DNA of 64,000 nucleotides from contig CAWKCD010000001.1 in assembly GCA_963848035.1 (NCBI GenBank), positions 3,224,001 through 3,288,000 of the forward strand, read 5' to 3'. The notes under the pieces were generated by a model. It did no database searches. It had not been told where the DNA came from and was given only the letters and a program-made list of their open reading frames with translations. Positions 1-11,944 of this stretch are shown piece by piece; position 1 is the first letter of the stretch, and each line of letters opens with the position of its first letter. The stretch comes from JAVVHH01 sp963848035. Lineage in GTDB: Bacteria > Pseudomonadota > Alphaproteobacteria > Acetobacterales > Acetobacteraceae. The position numbers and the translations under genes were made by a program.

Positions 1-685
1 GGACCGCGCCGGCGGCGAAGGCGCGACGGTCGATCGCGCGGTGCGAGAGCGTGATGTGTTCGCCGGCGGCGGCGAACAGGACGGTGTGCTCGCCGACGAC
101 CTGGCCGCCGCGCAGCGCGGCGAAGCCGATTGCGCCGGGCGGGCGCGGGCCGGTGTGCCCGTCGCGGCCGCTCTGCATGACCGTGTCGAGCGACACGCCG
201 CGGCCCGCGGCGACGGCCCGGCCAAGCGCGATCGCGGTGCCGGAGGGGGCGTCGACCTTCTGGCGATGGTGCATCTCGACGATCTCGGCGTCGTATTGCT
301 CGGCCGGCAGCGCGGCGCCGAGCTGGCGGGCAAGCGCGAGCAGGAGATTGACGCCGGGGCCGAAATTCGCGGCGTAGACGATGGGGATCTGGGCAGCGGC
401 CGCGTCGACGGCGGCTTCGTCTGCGGCGGAAAGGCCGGACGTTCCAAGCACCCAGGCGGTGCCGGCTTCGGCCAAGATCTTGGCGTGGTCGGACGCGGTG
501 CTGGCGTGGGTGAAGTCGATGACGACGTCAGAGGCGGCGGCGAGGTCGGCGAGGGACATGGCGGGAATATCGGCGGGCGGCGGGCGGCGCCCGGTGCCGC
601 CGACGACGCTGTGGCCCGCGGCCCGAGTCTCCTCGACCAGAAGCTGGCCCATACGCCCGGAGATACCGGCTATTCCAATCCGCAT
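1..685 (-). CDS. dapB: 4-hydroxy-tetrahydrodipicolinate reductase DapB (3' end outside window)
   Basis: Reduces hydroxy-tetrahydrodipicolinate with NAD(P)H in the cytoplasmic lysine/diaminopimelate pathway. Reading the minus strand from the ATG at 685, the protein begins MRIGIAGISGRMGQLL, the nucleotide-binding GxxGxMG loop, and later has EMHHRQKVDAPSGTA, the family signature with the catalytic His-His and Lys and the substrate-binding SGT. The C-terminus is cut off by the window edge; about 228 of the usual 250-270 residues are visible. An in-frame ATG 15 bases upstream (700) is possible, but neither start has a clear ribosome-binding site; 685 matches the usual family start. The 164 bases between this start and the glgA stop hold its promoter region; no obvious sites were seen there. 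Confidence 0.9.
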   Translation of the reverse strand, partial: MRIGIAGISGRMGQLLVEETRAAGHSVVGGTGRRPPPADIPAMSLADLAAASDVVIDFTHASTASDHAKILAEAGTAWVLGTSGLSAADEAAVDAAAAQIPIVYAANFGPGVNLLLALARQLGAALPAEQYDAEIVEMHHRQKVDAPSGTAIALGRAVAAGRGVSLDTVMQSGRDGHTGPRPPGAIGFAALRGGQVVGEHTVLFAAAGEHITLSHRAIDRRAFAAGAV

Positions 686-849
686 GGGGCAGGCATGCAT
701 GAGGATGGCCAAAAATGAAAGTGGCGCGGCTCACATCGTGGGGGGAACGATGCCAGCCGCGCCGTCTTCAGGGCCCGGGTCAGCTTGGGGGAAGCGACTC
801 TCGGGCCTCGGGGTTGTTAACATCGTCAGCCCTGGATCGTTCTATGACA

Positions 850-2061
850 TCAGCGTGAGCTGATGATCTCGCGATACAACGTCTCGGTGCGGGCGGCGAT
901 GGCGTCCCAGCTGAAATGGTCGAGCACGCGCTGGCGGCCGGCGTGACCGAAGCGGGAGCGGAGGCCGGCATCTTCGGCGAGGCGGTTGATGCCGTCGGCG
1001 AGGCGGCGGGCGAAGGCGGCCGGGTCGCGTGGGGCGAAGCCGCCATCGTCGGCGAGGTCGACGTCGACGAGGATGCCGGTCTGTTCGGGGATGACGACTT
1101 CCTTGATCCCGCCCACGGCCGAGGCGACCACGGGCGTGCCGCAGGCCATCGCCTCGAGGTTGATGATGCCGAACGGTTCGTAGACAGAGGGGCAGCAGAA
1201 GACGGCGGCGTGGGTATAGAGCTGGATGGTGTCGGCGCGGGGCAGCATGTCGCGCAGCCAGAGCACGCCGGGACGGAGTGCGGAGATCGCGGCGACGCGC
1301 TGCTCCATCTCGCGGCCGATCTCGGGCGTATCGGGCGCGCCGGCGCAGAGGACGACCTGCAACGCGGGGTCGAGATGCGGGATCGCGTCGAGGAGGTGCA
1401 GGATACCCTTCTGTCGGGTGATGCGGCCGACGAACAGCAGATAGGGGCGCTCGGGATCGATTCCGTGCCGGGTCAGAGCGTCGGCGTGCTGGGAGGGGCG
1501 GTATTCGTCGGGGTCGATGCCGTTGTGGATGACGTGGACGCGCTCGGGTGGGACGTCGAACAGGCGGAGCACGTCGTCGCGGGTCTCGTTGGAGACGGCG
1601 ATGATCGCGCTGGCTTGCTCGATGGCGGTGCGCTCCATCCAAGCGCTGAGATGGTAGGCGCGGCCCAGTTGCTCGACCTTCCAGGGGCGGAGCGGTTCGA
1701 GCGAGTGGATGGTGAGGACCGAGGGGATGCCCCAGAGCTGGGCGGCGAGGATGCCGGCCATGTCGGTGTACCAGGTGTGGCAATGGACGAGGTCGGCGTC
1801 GAGGCGGTCCTTGGCCATGCGCAGGCTGCGCTCGAACGCGTCGACGGCGCCGACGAAGCGCGGGTCGGTGTCGGCGCGGGCCTCGGGCCATTCGGGGTAG
1901 AAGCGGACGGACGGGTTGCCGGCGACCGGGGCGTCCTCGCCGAAGGCGCGGACTTCGACATCGATGCGCTTGGCCAACGCGCGGCTGAGGTATTCGACGT
2001 GGACGCCGGCGCCGCCGTAAATGTGCGGCGGATACTCCTTGCTGAACAGGGCGACCTTCAT
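850..2061 (-). CDS. glgA: Glycogen synthase, GT4 family (GlgA/GlgM type)
   Basis: 403-aa glycosyltransferase. The N-terminus MKVALFSKEYPPHIYGGAGV is typical of the short actinobacterial-type glycogen synthases of family GT4 (GlgM-like), which transfer glucose from ADP-glucose to an alpha-glucan or make maltose-1-phosphate, rather than of the longer GT5 GlgA. The C-terminal half has the nucleotide-sugar fold with CPSVYEPFGIINLEAMACGT, including the E-x7-E motif. Its ATG overlaps the glgC stop by 4 bp (ATGA), so the two are translationally coupled and the ADP-glucose source lies just upstream. Whether the main product is glycogen or maltose-1-phosphate cannot be decided from this sequence. Confidence 0.88.
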   Translation of the reverse strand: MKVALFSKEYPPHIYGGAGVHVEYLSRALAKRIDVEVRAFGEDAPVAGNPSVRFYPEWPEARADTDPRFVGAVDAFERSLRMAKDRLDADLVHCHTWYTDMAGILAAQLWGIPSVLTIHSLEPLRPWKVEQLGRAYHLSAWMERTAIEQASAIIAVSNETRDDVLRLFDVPPERVHVIHNGIDPDEYRPSQHADALTRHGIDPERPYLLFVGRITRQKGILHLLDAIPHLDPALQVVLCAGAPDTPEIGREMEQRVAAISALRPGVLWLRDMLPRADTIQLYTHAAVFCCPSVYEPFGIINLEAMACGTPVVASAVGGIKEVVIPEQTGILVDVDLADDGGFAPRDPAAFARRLADGINRLAEDAGLRSRFGHAGRQRVLDHFSWDAIAARTETLYREIISSR

Positions 2062-3344
2062 CCGAGTTTGTCGATCATCGCCTGTGTGATGAGGCAGACG
2101 CCGCGGTCGGTGCGGCGGAAGCGCTTGGCGTCGAGATCGGGGTCCTCGCCGACGACGAGGCGTTCGGGGATGCGGACACCGCGATCGATGACGACATTGC
2201 GCAGCCGGGCGTGCCGGCCCACCGAGGCGTAGGGCAGGATCACGGCGGCCTCGATCTTGGCGTAGGAATGGGTGTGGACGCCCGTGAACAGCAGGGATCG
2301 GTGGACCGAACTGCCGGAGATGATGCAGCCGCCGGAGACGAGCGAGCTGATCGCCTGGCCGCGGCGGCCGTTGTGCTCGTCGTGAATGAACTTGGCGGGC
2401 GGAACGATCTCGCCGTAGGTCCAGATCGGCCAGCTATTGTCCCAGAGGTCGAGGCCGGGGGTGAAGTCGGTCAAGTCGATGTTGGCTTGCCAGTAGGCGT
2501 CCACGGTGCCGACGTCGCGCCAGTAGGCTTCGGCGACGCCCTCGGCGCGGACGCAGGATTGGGCGAAGCGGTGGGCGACCGCCTTGCCGTCGCGGACGAT
2601 GGCGGGAATGATGTCGCCGCCGAAATCGCGCTTGGAATTTGGGTCGGCCGCATCGCGCTTGAGCGCTTCGATGAGGAAGCCGGTGTCGAAGACGTAGATG
2701 CCCATGCTGGCCAGCGCCATGTCGGGCTGGCCGGGGATCCCGGGCGGGTCCTTCGGCTTTTCCAGGAAGGAGACGATGCGGTCTTCCTCGTCGACCGCCA
2801 TGACGCCGAAGCCGGTGGCCTCCATGCGGGGCACTTCGATGCAGCCGACGGTGACATCGGCCCCGAGCTGGCAGTGCTGCTGCAGCATCGGCTCGTAATC
2901 CATCTTGTAGATGTGGTCGCCGGCGAGCAGGACGATGAAGCGGGGCGCGTAACCCTCGATGATGTCGATGTTCTGGAACACGGCGTCGGCGGTGCCGGCG
3001 TACCAGCCGGCGTTCTCGACGCGTTGGCTGGCGGGCAGGATGTCGAAGCTCTCGTTGCGCTCCGGGCGGAAGAAGTTCCAGCCGCGCTGGAGGTGGCGGA
3101 TGAGGCTGTGGGCCTTGTATTGGGTCGCGACGCCGATGCGGCGGATGCCGGAGTTGAGCGCGTTGGAGAGGGCGAAATCGATGATGCGGCTCTTGCCGCC
3201 GAAGTAGACGGCGGGTTTGGCGCGGGCGTCGGTCAGTTCCTGCAAACGGCTGCCGCGGCCGCCGGCGAGGACATAGGCCATGGCGCTGCGCGACAAAGTC
3301 ACGCTGGCGGGGCGGCTGAAGGCACGCGGAGTGATTTGATCCAT
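2058..3344 (-). CDS. glgC: Glucose-1-phosphate adenylyltransferase (ADP-glucose pyrophosphorylase)
   Basis: 428-aa enzyme that makes ADP-glucose from glucose-1-phosphate and ATP, the committed step of glycogen synthesis. Visible family motifs are AYVLAGGRGSRLQELTD near residue 23 (nucleotidyltransferase loop), then KPAVYFGGKSRIIDFALSN, WYAGTADAVFQN, GDHIYKMDY (metal site) and SFLEKPKDPP. A C-terminal left-handed beta-helix region carries repeated hexapeptides. Length is normal. It lies 130 bp after glgP and overlaps glgA by 4 bp, consistent with one glycogen operon on the minus strand. Confidence 0.96.
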   Translation of the reverse strand: MDQITPRAFSRPASVTLSRSAMAYVLAGGRGSRLQELTDARAKPAVYFGGKSRIIDFALSNALNSGIRRIGVATQYKAHSLIRHLQRGWNFFRPERNESFDILPASQRVENAGWYAGTADAVFQNIDIIEGYAPRFIVLLAGDHIYKMDYEPMLQQHCQLGADVTVGCIEVPRMEATGFGVMAVDEEDRIVSFLEKPKDPPGIPGQPDMALASMGIYVFDTGFLIEALKRDAADPNSKRDFGGDIIPAIVRDGKAVAHRFAQSCVRAEGVAEAYWRDVGTVDAYWQANIDLTDFTPGLDLWDNSWPIWTYGEIVPPAKFIHDEHNGRRGQAISSLVSGGCIISGSSVHRSLLFTGVHTHSYAKIEAAVILPYASVGRHARLRNVVIDRGVRIPERLVVGEDPDLDAKRFRRTDRGVCLITQAMIDKLG

Positions 3345-3474
3345 ACGTCGACTGCCCTCCCGAACCTGCTGTCCTGGCCGTCTGACGGCGGTCTTTTATT
3401 CGCCGCCGCTCGTCAGTCACCGGCAGCGGGCACAGCCTAGCGGGTTTGGGGGGGCACTCCAGCCCCTAATTGCG

Positions 3475-5952
<2,478 letters not shown>

Positions 5953-5965
5953 GACTAACAGCTCG

Positions 5966-7051
5966 CTACTCTGGTGCTACGGTTTTGGCATCCTTGGTCC
6001 ACTCGCGCCACAGCAAGATCAGTGCCGCCATCACTGCCGGGCCGAGGAACAGGCCGAGCAGCCCGAACGTCTCGACGCCGCCGAGGATACCCAGCAAAAC
6101 CCAAATGAACGGTAAACGGGTGGCGCCGCCGATCAAGGCGGGGCGGATCGCGTGATCGGCGAAGAAGATCACCGCGAGGCCGACGGCGAACAGGACCCCG
6201 GCCGCGACCGTCTTGCCGGCCGCCAGCACGAGGGCGGCGGCGACCGCCAGCATCACGGTGGCGCCCATCGGGACCACGGCGCCGATCGCGGTGGCGAAGC
6301 CCAGCATCACCGGGTGCGGCGCGCCGGCGATCGCGTCGGCCACGCCGATGACGGCGCCGGTGCCGAGCCCGACGAGCACCAAGCCGTCGACGGTGCCGTG
6401 GATGGAGGCCACGATCTGGCGCGCGACCGGCTCGCCCTGCGGCCCGAACAGCCGGCGGCAGGCGTAGAGCGCCTTCTGGCCGAGGCTGGCGCCTTCGTGC
6501 AGCAGGAAGAACAGGGTGACGACGGTGAAGGCGAATTCGACCGAGCTGCGGAGCAGCGCCGCGCCGAACAGGCGGCCGACGCGCATGGGGTTGAGCCGGT
6601 CGAGCCGTCCGATGAAGGCGCGTGCGCCGTCCGGGTCGGTCAGGTTGGCCTGCCACCAGGCGACGGCCTGATCGTGGAACCAGGGGAGGTGGTCGAGCCA
6701 GGCCGGGGGCGGCAAACCTTCGGCGCGGAAGCTCTGCAGCCAGCGCGCCGCGCCGCCGGCCTCGCGGCCGATCTCGAGCGCCACCAGCCCGAGCGGAACC
6801 ATCACGAGCAGGGTCGCGGCCGCGGTGAACAGCAGGGCGAGCCAGATGTCGTGCCGCGGGCGAGCGAGGCGGAGGCGCATGCGTTCGTAGAACGGGCCGA
6901 CGGCGATGGCGAGGATGGCGGCCCAGAGCAGCGAGCGGATGAAACCCTGCAGGATATAGCCGCCGAGCAGGATCAGCGCGACAGGCAGCAGCACGCGCGC
7001 GACCGCTTGGCCGCGTTCTCTCGTGTCGGGCGGTTCCTCGATGAGGTTCAT
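5966..7051 (-). CDS. AI-2E family (TerC/PerM-like) membrane permease
   Basis: Polytopic inner-membrane protein of the AI-2 exporter/PerM superfamily, about 361 aa. Hydrophobic helices include VLLPVALILLGGYILQGFI and AILAIAVGPFYERM at the N-terminus and LIFFADHAIRPALIGG with LLGILGGVETFGLLGLFLGP near the C-terminus, the usual signature of the family. The ATG at 7051 (MNLIEEPP) is preferred over an in-frame ATG at 7105 because AGAAGGA sits 7-8 bases upstream. The transported substrate in this family is often unknown. The gene precedes glgP by 13 bp; a link to glycogen metabolism is inferred only from position. Confidence 0.8.
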   Translation of the reverse strand: MNLIEEPPDTRERGQAVARVLLPVALILLGGYILQGFIRSLLWAAILAIAVGPFYERMRLRLARPRHDIWLALLFTAAATLLVMVPLGLVALEIGREAGGAARWLQSFRAEGLPPPAWLDHLPWFHDQAVAWWQANLTDPDGARAFIGRLDRLNPMRVGRLFGAALLRSSVEFAFTVVTLFFLLHEGASLGQKALYACRRLFGPQGEPVARQIVASIHGTVDGLVLVGLGTGAVIGVADAIAGAPHPVMLGFATAIGAVVPMGATVMLAVAAALVLAAGKTVAAGVLFAVGLAVIFFADHAIRPALIGGATRLPFIWVLLGILGGVETFGLLGLFLGPAVMAALILLWREWTKDAKTVAPE

Positions 7052-7137
7052 GTCTCGGTCCTTCTCTGCTTTCCCGACCTTGCCCCGTTCCCGCGCACCC
7101 GTCACGGTGCCGGCAGAGGAATGCCCAGGGGAAGGCG

Positions 7138-7599
7138 ATGACCGATTGGAAAGAGAACGGCGTGCGGGTGATCCCCGGCGACAGCTTGGACACCAACACG
7201 GCGCAGACGCCCGGGATGAACCGCGCGGCGGCGATCAACTTCGCCCGCGTCGGCGCGCAGAAGATCTGGGCCGGCACGGTGCATATCCACCCCGACGCCA
7301 AGACCGGCGCGCATCATCATGGGGCGCTGGAGAGCGTCATCTACGTGCTCCGCGGCCGGGCGCGGATGCGGTGGGGCGAGAAGCTGGAATACGTGGCGGA
7401 GGCCGGGCCGGGGGATTTCATCTTCGTGCCGCCCTACGTGCCGCACCAGGAGATCAATGCGAGCACGTCGGAGACGCTGGAATGCGTGCTGGTGCGCAGC
7501 GACAACGAGGCGGTGGTGGTCAATCTGGACATCGAGCCGGTGGAGAAGCCGGAGGCGGTCCATTGGGTGGATCCGATCCATCGGCACCCGCACGATTGA
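7138..7599 (+). CDS. Cupin-domain protein
   Basis: 153-aa single-domain cupin. The two conserved motifs are visible: HIHPDAKTGAHHHGALESVI, with metal-ligand histidines and a glutamate, and GDFIFVPPYVPHQEINAS with the third histidine. Such small cupins act as metal-dependent isomerases, oxygenases or sugar-binding proteins; the substrate cannot be told here. It is divergent from the AI-2E permease (86 bp between) and lies 50 bp before the Tat-type amidohydrolase on the same strand, so the two may be co-transcribed. Confidence 0.82.
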   Translation: MTDWKENGVRVIPGDSLDTNTAQTPGMNRAAAINFARVGAQKIWAGTVHIHPDAKTGAHHHGALESVIYVLRGRARMRWGEKLEYVAEAGPGDFIFVPPYVPHQEINASTSETLECVLVRSDNEAVVVNLDIEPVEKPEAVHWVDPIHRHPHD

Positions 7600-7649
7600 C
7601 ACCGGCAGCCCGATCGTCCGGACTGTCCCGCAACGATCGGGAGGGTGCG

Positions 7650-8699
7650 ATGCGGCATTTCGTCGGATGCGGTTGCGGTGGCGGGGCGTTGTCGCTGGGC
7701 CGGCGGGCGTTGTTCGGGGGCGCGGCGGCCGGGCTGCTGGGGACGGCGATGCCGGCGGCGGCAGAGGCGCCGTGGCGGATCGACGTGCATCATCACATCT
7801 CGCCGCCGAACTGGCTGACCGCGGTGCGGCAGGCGAAGCTCGACAATCCGCCGATGAACAATTGGTCGCCGCAGGCCTCGCTCGACGCGATGGACGCGGC
7901 CGGCGTGGCGACGTCGGTCACGTCGGCGACGACGCCGCAGGCGGGATTCCTGCCGGCCGAGCAGGCGGCGGCGATCAGCCGGGATTCGAACGAATACGCC
8001 GCCACGCTGCGCGCGGATCATCCCGGTCGGTTCGGCCTGTTCGCGATGCTGCCGTTGCCGCATGTCGACGAGAGCCTGAAGGCGATCGAATACGGGATGG
8101 ACACGCTGAAGGCCGATGGGGTCGGGATTCTGACCAGCTATGGCGACAAATGGCTGGGCGACCCGGTGTTCGCGCCGGTGTTCGAGGAGCTGAACCGGCG
8201 TCGGGCGACGGTGTACACGCATCCGACGAGCGCCAATTGCTGCGTCAACGTGCTGCGCGGGATCCCGGATTATGCGGTCGAGTGGGGGACGGACACCACG
8301 CGGGCGATCGCGACGCTGATCTTCTGGGGGGCGTCGCAGAAATATCCGGACATCAACTTCATCTTCTCGCATGGCGGCGGGTCGCTGACCTCGTTCGCCG
8401 AGCGGTTCCAGATGCAGTTGCTGGATCTGCCGCAGTTCAAGGGCAAGGTGACGCGCGCCATGGTCGACGGCGAGCTGCGCCGATTTTATTACGACACGGC
8501 GCAGGTCGCCAATGCGGTGACGATCGAGGCGTTGGTCAAGTTGGTGCCGGTGTCGCAGGTCGTGTTCGGGACCGATTTCAACTACCGCACGCCGCTCGAA
8601 CATGTCCGCGGACTGGCCGAGCGGTTCAGCGAGGCGGATCAGCGGGCGATTGGACGGGACAACCCGTTGCGCATCCTGCCGCGCCTCAGAAGCACGTAG
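7650..8699 (+). CDS. Amidohydrolase-2 family protein, Tat-exported
   Basis: 349-aa metal-dependent hydrolase/decarboxylase of the amidohydrolase-2 (ACMSD-like) family. Residues 1-40 look like a twin-arginine signal: LGRRALFGGAAAGLLG, ending PAAAEA, so it should act in the periplasm. The mature part starts RIDVHHHISPPNW, where the HxH pair binds metal, followed by YTHPTSANCC, FSHGGGSLTSFAERF and the late VVFGTDFNYRTPLEH with the conserved Asp. Family members hydrolyse or decarboxylate aromatic acids (for example 6-methylsalicylate); the substrate here is unknown. The ATG at 7650 follows GGGAGG closely. Confidence 0.82.
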   Translation: MRHFVGCGCGGGALSLGRRALFGGAAAGLLGTAMPAAAEAPWRIDVHHHISPPNWLTAVRQAKLDNPPMNNWSPQASLDAMDAAGVATSVTSATTPQAGFLPAEQAAAISRDSNEYAATLRADHPGRFGLFAMLPLPHVDESLKAIEYGMDTLKADGVGILTSYGDKWLGDPVFAPVFEELNRRRATVYTHPTSANCCVNVLRGIPDYAVEWGTDTTRAIATLIFWGASQKYPDINFIFSHGGGSLTSFAERFQMQLLDLPQFKGKVTRAMVDGELRRFYYDTAQVANAVTIEALVKLVPVSQVVFGTDFNYRTPLEHVRGLAERFSEADQRAIGRDNPLRILPRLRST

Positions 8700-8774
8700 G
8701 TGTGCTGCTGACCTCTCGACGCGTACACGCACCTATATTGTAGTGTCAGGGTGTCAGCACACGAAGGGTCTTGA

Positions 8775-11339
8775 ATGACGGTGGTCGATACGAGTGAGAG
8801 CGCCGAGCTGCCGGATCTCTCGTCATGCGACCGCGAGCCCATCCAGTTCCTCGGCAGCATCCAACCGTTCGCGGCGCTGATCGAGGTGTCGGCAGATTGG
8901 CTGATCACGCGGATCTCGGCCAACGCGCCGGAGTTTCTCGACGTCGATCCCGAGGCTGCGCTCGGCCGGCCGCTGGTCAGCGTGCTCGGCGGCCATCTCG
9001 TGCATCAGATCCGCGGCTTGCTGCAGGTCGCCGCGCCCGGTTCGGGCGTGCAGCATATGTTCGACGTGAGCCAGGAAGGCGGGAGCGGCTCGTTCGACCT
9101 CGCGGTCCATCGGCTCGCCGAGACGATCGTGATCGAACTCGAGCGGCACGATCCGAGCGGGGCGCGGGTGGCGGCTGCGATCCAGCCGCTGATCATGAAT
9201 TTGCGTCATCTGGACACGCTGGACCGGCTCTGCACGCAGGTGGCGCGGCAGGTCCGTGCGCTGACCGGCTTCGACCGGGTCATGATCTACCAATTCCAAC
9301 CGGATGGCAGCGGCGAGGTGATCGCCGAGACCAAGCGCTCCGACATGCCGCCCTATGCGGGCCTGCGTTACCCGGCCAGCGACATCCCCCAGCAGGCGCG
9401 CGCGCTCTACCTGAAGAACACGATCCGGCTGATCGCCGATGTGGGCGCGCCGAACGTGCCGGTGCTGCCGTCGATAGATCCGGACGGGGCGCCGCTCGAC
9501 CTGTCGCTGACCGGGGCGCGGGCGGTGTCGCCGATCCATATCGAGTATCTGCGGAACATGGGCGTCTGTGCGTCGATGTCGATCTCGATCGTCGCCGGCG
9601 ACAAGCTCTGGGGTCTGATCGCCTGCCACCATCGGACCCCGCGGGTGCTGTCGGCGCAGAGCCGGGCCTCGCTCGAGTTCTTCGGGCAGATGTTCTCGAC
9701 GATGCTGCAATCGCAGCTGCGTTTGGCGGATCTGGCGCTGCGTGAGGCGGCGCGGACGCTGCACGCGACGATCCTGTCCGCGCTGGGCAACGAGAGCGCC
9801 AGCCTCGACGACATCGTGCCGCATCTGCGCACGGTGCAGCTGCTGCTCGCGGCGGACGGGGTCGCGAGTTTCGTGGAAGGGCGGCTGCGCCTGTCGGGAA
9901 CGACGCCGACCGAGCAGCAATCGCTGGACCTGATGCAGTTCCTGAACCGCTCGGCGGCCGGGAGGATCTACAGCACGCATGCGCTCTCCTCGGTGTATCC
10001 GGAGGCGGCTTCCTATGCGAAGGCGGCGAGCGGGTTGATGGCGGTGCCGGTGTCGCGCAAGCCGCGGGACTTCGTCGTGTTCTTCCGTCGCGAACTGATC
10101 CAGGTGGTGGGCTGGGCGGGTGAGCCGGCCAAGAGCGTCGAACGATCCGAAGACGGGTTGCGGCTCAGTCCGCGGAAGAGCTTCGAGACGTGGAAGGAAA
10201 CCGTCGTCCGCCAGTCGCAAGCTTGGACCGAGAGCGACTACGCGATGAGCGAGGCGCTCCGGGTGACGCTGATCGAGTTCATGCTGCAGGTGACGGACCG
10301 GGCCGAGAAGCAGCGGAAAGCGTCCAACGAGCAGCAGGACCTGCTGATCGCCGAGTTGAACCATCGGGTGCGCAACATTCTCAACCTGATCGTCGGCCTC
10401 GTGCGGCAGTGCAGCGAGCGGGCGGAGAGCGTGCCGGTCCTGGCCGAGGAGATCAGTGCCCGCGTGCGCGCGCTCGCCCGGGCGCACGATCAGCTCACCA
10501 GCGGCGGCTGGGGCGCGCGGTCGGTGATCAACATGATCCGCGTGGAGGCGGGGGCTTACCTCGGGGACAGGGCGGACCGGGTGCGGATCGTGGGCAAGGA
10601 CGTGCAGATCTATTCGGACGCGTTCTCGACCCTGGCACTCGTCATGCACGAAATGATCACGAATGCGGCGAAGTATGGCGGGTTGAGCGATTCCAGCGGC
10701 CAAGTCGACATCCAGCTGCAGCATGACGGGACGACGGGGCTGCTGATCGACTGGCGGGAGTCCGGCGGGCCGCCAGTGCGCGAGCCGACGCGGCGCGGGT
10801 TCGGCTCGACGATCATCGAGCGCGCGATCCCGCACGAGCTCGGCGGCTTGGCCGAGATCCGGTTCTTGCCGGAGGGCATAGCGGCCCGGTTCATCGTGCC
10901 GGCGCGTTACGTGACCGACGCGGTCATGCTGCCCACGCAGGTGGCCGACACGGCCCGGCCGGCGCCGACGCCCGCCGATCGGATCCGCGGCACCGTGCTG
11001 CTGGTGGAGGACAATCTGCTTATTGCGCTCGAGACGGAGGATTCGCTGCAGACGCTAGGGGCCGATGACGTGCACATCGCGTCGACGGTTGCGGCGGCGC
11101 TGTCGTTCCTCGGGGAGGCGCGGCCGGATTTCGCGGTGCTGGACTACAATCTCGGGCGCGAGCAGAGCGTGCAGGTCGCCGAACGGCTGCAGACGGACGG
11201 CGTGCCGTTCGTGTTCGCGACGGGGTATGGTGATTCCGCAACGATCGACCAGCGGTTCCGGAGCCGGCCGATCATCACCAAACCGTATACGGCGCGGTCG
11301 CTGCTGGACGCGTTCAACGCAGCGATGGCGCTCGCGTGA
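8775..11339 (+). CDS. bphP: Bacteriophytochrome HWE-type histidine kinase with C-terminal receiver
   Basis: 854-aa red/far-red photoreceptor kinase. Order: PAS-2 domain with the biliverdin-binding Cys18 in LSSCDREPIQFLGSIQPF; GAF domain with YPASDIPQQARALYL (Asp203-Ile-Pro); PHY domain to about residue 510; an HWE/HisKA_2-type kinase with the phospho-acceptor His530 in ELNHRVRNILNLIVGLVRQC and HEMITNAAKYGG as N-box; then a receiver domain (residues about 740-854) with VLLVEDNLLIALE, Asp790 in AVLDYNLG and IITKPYT. The fused receiver suggests a hybrid kinase or intramolecular phosphate sink. It overlaps the heme oxygenase gene by 4 bp (GTGA), so photoreceptor and chromophore enzyme are co-translated. 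Confidence 0.95.
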   Translation: MTVVDTSESAELPDLSSCDREPIQFLGSIQPFAALIEVSADWLITRISANAPEFLDVDPEAALGRPLVSVLGGHLVHQIRGLLQVAAPGSGVQHMFDVSQEGGSGSFDLAVHRLAETIVIELERHDPSGARVAAAIQPLIMNLRHLDTLDRLCTQVARQVRALTGFDRVMIYQFQPDGSGEVIAETKRSDMPPYAGLRYPASDIPQQARALYLKNTIRLIADVGAPNVPVLPSIDPDGAPLDLSLTGARAVSPIHIEYLRNMGVCASMSISIVAGDKLWGLIACHHRTPRVLSAQSRASLEFFGQMFSTMLQSQLRLADLALREAARTLHATILSALGNESASLDDIVPHLRTVQLLLAADGVASFVEGRLRLSGTTPTEQQSLDLMQFLNRSAAGRIYSTHALSSVYPEAASYAKAASGLMAVPVSRKPRDFVVFFRRELIQVVGWAGEPAKSVERSEDGLRLSPRKSFETWKETVVRQSQAWTESDYAMSEALRVTLIEFMLQVTDRAEKQRKASNEQQDLLIAELNHRVRNILNLIVGLVRQCSERAESVPVLAEEISARVRALARAHDQLTSGGWGARSVINMIRVEAGAYLGDRADRVRIVGKDVQIYSDAFSTLALVMHEMITNAAKYGGLSDSSGQVDIQLQHDGTTGLLIDWRESGGPPVREPTRRGFGSTIIERAIPHELGGLAEIRFLPEGIAARFIVPARYVTDAVMLPTQVADTARPAPTPADRIRGTVLLVEDNLLIALETEDSLQTLGADDVHIASTVAAALSFLGEARPDFAVLDYNLGREQSVQVAERLQTDGVPFVFATGYGDSATIDQRFRSRPIITKPYTARSLLDAFNAAMALA

Positions 11340-11884
11340 GCCTTCGGCTGCAATTGCGCGAGCGGACGCAGACGGCGCACGGTCGGCTGGACGCGTTGTG
11401 GCGCATCGATCGGCTGCGCGAGCGCGAACCCTACACGCAGTTCCTGCAAGCGACGGCGTCGGCGCTCGTGCCGCTCGAGGCCCGGCTGCAGTCGGGCGGC
11501 GTCGAGAAGCTGTTGCCGGACTGGCCGGCCCGGTCGCGCGCAGCTTCTGTGGTCGACGATCTGGCCGGGCTCGGCGCCGGGTTCTCACCCGCGACGGCGC
11601 CGGCGCTGGACGGCGCGGCGGCGCAGTTTGGGGCCTTATACGTGCTGGAGGGCTCGCGGCTCGGCGGCTCGCTGATCGCGCGCGAGGTGGCGCGGTCCGG
11701 CGACCCGGCGGTGCTGGCCAACCGCCGGTACCTCGGCCACGGCAAGGCGGGCCGGCTCTGGAACGATTTGCTCGATCGGCTCGAGCGGTTGCCGGCGGCG
11801 GAACTGGAGAGGCTGTGCCGGGGGGCGCTCGAAACGTTCGCGCTGTTCGAGGTGGCGGCGCGCGAGGTGTTGGTCACCTCCTGA
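11336..11884 (+). CDS. bphO: Bacteriophytochrome heme oxygenase BphO
   Basis: 182-aa biliverdin-producing heme oxygenase supplying the chromophore for the phytochrome just upstream. The proximal heme ligand is His15 in ERTQTAHGRLDALW, and the distal helix motif is ALYVLEGSRLGGSLIAREV, both typical of BphO. It starts with GTG inside the bphP stop (GTGA overlap). Short for a heme oxygenase but normal for bacterial BphO. No second copy or ferredoxin partner is seen nearby. Confidence 0.9.
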   Translation: MSLRLQLRERTQTAHGRLDALWRIDRLREREPYTQFLQATASALVPLEARLQSGGVEKLLPDWPARSRAASVVDDLAGLGAGFSPATAPALDGAAAQFGALYVLEGSRLGGSLIAREVARSGDPAVLANRRYLGHGKAGRLWNDLLDRLERLPAAELERLCRGALETFALFEVAAREVLVTS

Positions 11885-11944
11885 GCCGGTCGACAGGGCT
11901 GGCGCTGCGGCGCAGAGTGTCGCGGATCGAAGGGAGTGGTCGCG

